Assembly (NCBI GenBank): GCA_002508705.1
Contig: DAYL01000005.1
Location: 1 to 33,061, forward strand
Reading direction: 5' to 3'
Length of the DNA: 33,061 nt
Origin: Methanoculleus sp. UBA374
GTDB lineage: Archaea; Halobacteriota; Methanomicrobia; Methanomicrobiales; Methanoculleaceae
Positions 30,921 through 33,061 of the stretch are shown in pieces; position 1 is the first letter of the stretch, and every line of letters begins with the position of its first letter. The notes beneath the pieces are model-generated. The model was not told the DNA's origin, made no database searches, and saw only the letters and a program-made list of their open reading frames with translations. The position numbers were made by a program, and so were the translations under genes.

Positions 30921-32347
30921 AATTGGGTGATCCTCTTCTGAATCGTTGAATGGAGTCTGGTGCGGTCGGAGACGCCCCGGATCGTCTTCGCCAGTCTTTT
31001 ATCGCCGATGACCTGGTCGATCCACCGGTAGAAGTCGTTTCGCTCGACGTGGTAGCGGATGACGTCGTCCGGAACAAATTCGAGCATATGGGCGAACTCC
31101 TGGAGGCTGTGGGCGGCGTAGCCGGCCGGTCTGTCGCATGACGAGAAGTTGAACGCTTTGTCGGGAGGGACGCACCGGAGCGTGAGAGCGGACCTGGGAG
31201 ATGGGGCGTTTGCTGCAGATCGCTCCTCTGCGTGTGAGAGGACCCGCATGAACGAGGCGAAGTAATCGTAGGTCGCCTGGTGGCTGACGGCGTGGAGCGG
31301 CTTTCCGCACGAGAGCGAGCGCATGGCCATCCGGCGGGTGTGCTCGGTATCGAGGAGGCACCGCCAGACTGCCGGGTCGGCGACCAGGCCTCCGGCCTCT
31401 TCGAGCGCTTCGAGGGCGGACTGCTGCAGGATGGTTCGCTGCCGGCTCTGCGGGCCTGTCGTCTCGCCGATCGTTCCGTGCGGCGGAAGCCGGGCGGCCT
31501 CTCGCGTGCGGACGGTCTCGATCCCTTTTTCTGCGAGAGCGGCCGGGAGCGCCCGCAGGAACTCGAAGATGCCCGTCTCGGGGCCGATGAAGTCCCCGAA
31601 GGTGCGGTAGTCGAGGAAGAGCGTGATGCAGTCGCCGGGGGATACGGAGAGCCACCCGGCATATCGGTCGGCCATGAGCGGCCATTTGTCCCACTCCCGC
31701 CAGGAGAACCGGACGGCGATGTCGTCGGAGAGGTCGCAGTTGGTGACGAGGACCGGGAGGCCCCGGTAGGTATAGGGATAATTCGGGTCCTTCTCCGGAA
31801 CGTGTTCTTCGCTCCCCTCGATGATGGCCGCCTGAATTCCGGCCCCGATAAGCGCCTCTGCGGTGGCGGGGGCGATGGGGTAGTCGGTATGCGCGAACGT
31901 GGTCGGCACGACGGCGAAGTGCTCCTTCATCAGGGCCCGGTGCATGAGGACTTCGTCGGTGAACTCAGTGATGTCGGTAAACTGTCCGGCGACGCTGTGG
32001 TAGTAGGTCTGGGCGAGGAGTTCGGCGTTCCGGTGAGTCGCCGCCCGGGAGAGGAGTTCGAGCATCTCCGGGTACCACGCTTCCAGGCGTTCCACCACCG
32101 TTCCGGAGATGCTGAAGGAGCACGTAAACCCGTTGTCAAGAAGATCGAGGAGGAGTTCGGTCGTCGGCCGAAAGCAGCGATCGATGACTCGCCCGAGGTC
32201 TTTTTTGGCGTTCGGGTTAAAATAACTCTCGTTTGCGTTTCTCTTTCCCGTTACCATGTCTGGCTGGAACCCGGGATTGAGATAGCAGGGGTAATGAACA
32301 TCGAATCCCAGGCATACCTTCGGTGGATTTGAGCCCTCGCCTGTCAT
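30902..32347 (-). CDS. GH57 alpha-amylase-like protein with altered motifs
   Basis: 481 residues, first gene of the glycogen operon. The overall course matches archaeal GH57 alpha-amylase-like proteins: VHYP (17-20) where HQP is usual; FAHTDYPIAP (151-160) where related enzymes have an FRNTEL-type motif with the nucleophile Glu; and FLDYRTFGDF (244-253) where DYETFGEH is usual. Asp 246 is kept, but Asp 155 stands in the presumed Glu position. The comparison motifs are recalled from the family, not aligned. It may be a divergent enzyme or a binding protein without hydrolysis. The C-terminal third (about 290-481) is helical and continues KAFNFSSCDRPAGYAAHSLQEFAHMLEFVP, which is also unusual. 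ATG 32347 fits a leaderless transcript. Confidence 0.72.
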   Translation of the reverse strand: MTGEGSNPPKVCLGFDVHYPCYLNPGFQPDMVTGKRNANESYFNPNAKKDLGRVIDRCFRPTTELLLDLLDNGFTCSFSISGTVVERLEAWYPEMLELLSRAATHRNAELLAQTYYHSVAGQFTDITEFTDEVLMHRALMKEHFAVVPTTFAHTDYPIAPATAEALIGAGIQAAIIEGSEEHVPEKDPNYPYTYRGLPVLVTNCDLSDDIAVRFSWREWDKWPLMADRYAGWLSVSPGDCITLFLDYRTFGDFIGPETGIFEFLRALPAALAEKGIETVRTREAARLPPHGTIGETTGPQSRQRTILQQSALEALEEAGGLVADPAVWRCLLDTEHTRRMAMRSLSCGKPLHAVSHQATYDYFASFMRVLSHAEERSAANAPSPRSALTLRCVPPDKAFNFSSCDRPAGYAAHSLQEFAHMLEFVPDDVIRYHVERNDFYRWIDQVIGDKRLAKTIRGVSDRTRLHSTIQKRITQLWKRLS

Positions 32348-32370
32348 CAGTGGTAAATGGCGGTTTGCGT

Positions 32371-32377
32371 ATATAAA
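32371..32377 (-). promoter_or_regulatory. TATA box of the glycogen operon
   Basis: TTTATAT on the minus strand, centred about 27 bases before ATG 32347, predicts that the mRNA begins at or next to the first codon. No ribosome site is present, consistent with leaderless translation of the operon's first gene. Confidence 0.6.
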
Positions 32378-32576
32378 TGTCGTCGATGCGGTAGACTTCC
32401 CGACCTCCGGTCTTTTGTCGGGCCCCGTATCCTGATTGCCCGACGGTTATTGCTCCCGGGGAGGATCGCAATGACCCCGGGATGCCGCCGGACGGAAGGA
32501 GACGCGCCTGCATGAGCGCTTGACGGATCTGCCGTGCGGACGATTGGTCCTGAGGAGGCATGTACCCGTCTCACGG
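32378..32576. other. Spacer between permease and glycogen operon
   Basis: About 200 bases without a recognisable gene; short GC-rich inverted repeats only. It would contain the 3' end of the permease transcript. Confidence 0.3.
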
Positions 32577-33061
32577 TCACCTGATATCCATCCTCATGAA
32601 CTTTACGTAGGTCGCGGCGAAGAAGACCGACGGGAAGACGATGAGCGCGGCAATGTTCATCCAGACCTGACCGAGGGCGTCGGCAAGCCCGCCGGGCGTC
32701 TCCTGCATCTCCGGACCGTAGACCGTATACATCATCGTGGCGAGCCGGGGGTTCGTCACCGCCATCGCGACCCGGTAGTAGTTCGTCTGCGGCGAGAGGA
32801 TGTTGGAGACGTCGTTGATGAACCGCCGTTTCTCGGTGTAGGCCTTTCTCGCCTCTTCGTAATCTCTCCACGCCGGGTCGTCGGTTCCGCCGTATACCAC
32901 ACTCTGCGAGGAGCTGCTGACAAAGTAACCGCCGCCGCTCGAGGCCCGTACAACCTCTCCTCGCGGCGTCGGCATCGGGCCCATCTCCGGCGGCTCGGGG
33001 GGGTCGCCTGCGAGGGTGTCTGCGGCAATCGTCCCGAAGACGGGGAGGAGCGAGGAGACGA
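32577..33061 (-). CDS. ABC-2-type transporter permease, C-terminal part
   Basis: The frame is open from the right edge (VSSLLPVFGTIAAD, then PPEPPEMGPMPTPRGEV) to the stop at 32577, so the 5' end lies outside. About 160 residues are visible. They contain the end of a membrane helix at the edge, a long outside segment (YEEARKAYTEKRRFINDVSNILSPQTNYYRVAMAVTNPR), and a last membrane helix (MNIAALIVFPSVFFAATYVKF) followed by the short cytoplasmic end MRMDIR. This layout is typical for ABC-2/NosY-type permeases. The ATPase partner would lie beyond the window. Substrate unknown. Confidence 0.65.
   Translation of the reverse strand, partial: VSSLLPVFGTIAADTLAGDPPEPPEMGPMPTPRGEVVRASSGGGYFVSSSSQSVVYGGTDDPAWRDYEEARKAYTEKRRFINDVSNILSPQTNYYRVAMAVTNPRLATMMYTVYGPEMQETPGGLADALGQVWMNIAALIVFPSVFFAATYVKFMRMDIR

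Overview
The window is archaeal and most likely from a GC-rich methanogen of the Methanomicrobiales (Methanoculleus-like; the genus is inference). It encodes a TATA-binding protein, an MCM helicase, a clamp-loader (RFC) small subunit, aIF1A, an RPA-associated protein and an aLhr-type helicase, plus a tRNA without an encoded CCA end. Several genes have a TATA-like box about 25 bases before the start codon, as expected of leaderless or nearly leaderless archaeal mRNAs.

Left part (1-4800) is an accessory region. A cut exported thioredoxin-fold protein is followed by a minus-strand three-gene unit: an exported precursor with a 12-cysteine C-terminus resembling the halocin C8 precursor, a LolA-like lipoprotein, and a six-helix membrane protein. 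The first two genes are visibly poorer in G+C than the rest of the window. A second copy of the membrane-protein gene lies in opposite orientation at 3707-4333, so the two copies form a large inverted repeat around the cassette. Between them lie about 0.7 kb with little recognisable coding, two TATA-plus-palindrome sites, and a winged/HTH-type regulator broken by a +1 frameshift. Beyond the second copy is a decayed duplicate of the regulator tail and of a short 'LGWCP' reading frame.

4800-14800 holds a DHA2-type MFS exporter and a DNA replication/repair block. On the minus strand rfcS overlaps mcm by four bases, and mcm is interrupted by a 358-residue homing-endonuclease intein. Divergently, an RPA-associated OB-fold protein, an RPA-associated-type phosphoesterase and an Lhr helicase form a plus-strand operon.

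14800-21560 holds housekeeping and small genes: TBP divergent from an AMP-forming acyl-CoA synthetase, tRNA-Leu(CAG), a DUF2795 protein, a strongly structured non-coding segment, an RRM protein, aIF1A, a HAMP-only membrane protein followed by a Roadblock/LC7 protein, and a protein made of four 25-residue KGG-like repeats.

21570-32350 is a compact minus-strand glycogen operon: GH57 family protein, GT4 glycogen synthase, GH13 branching enzyme, DUF3536-type GH57 protein and 4-alpha-glucanotransferase, closed by a hairpin/T-run terminator and followed by a separately promoted alpha-glucan phosphorylase. Together these cover synthesis, branching, trimming and phosphorolysis of an alpha-1,4/1,6 glucan. 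The right edge holds the C-terminal part of an ABC-2-type permease.

The best candidate for something undescribed is the halocin C8-like precursor with its lipoprotein and inverted duplicated membrane partner. The unidentified folded RNA-like element at 18011-18161 comes next.
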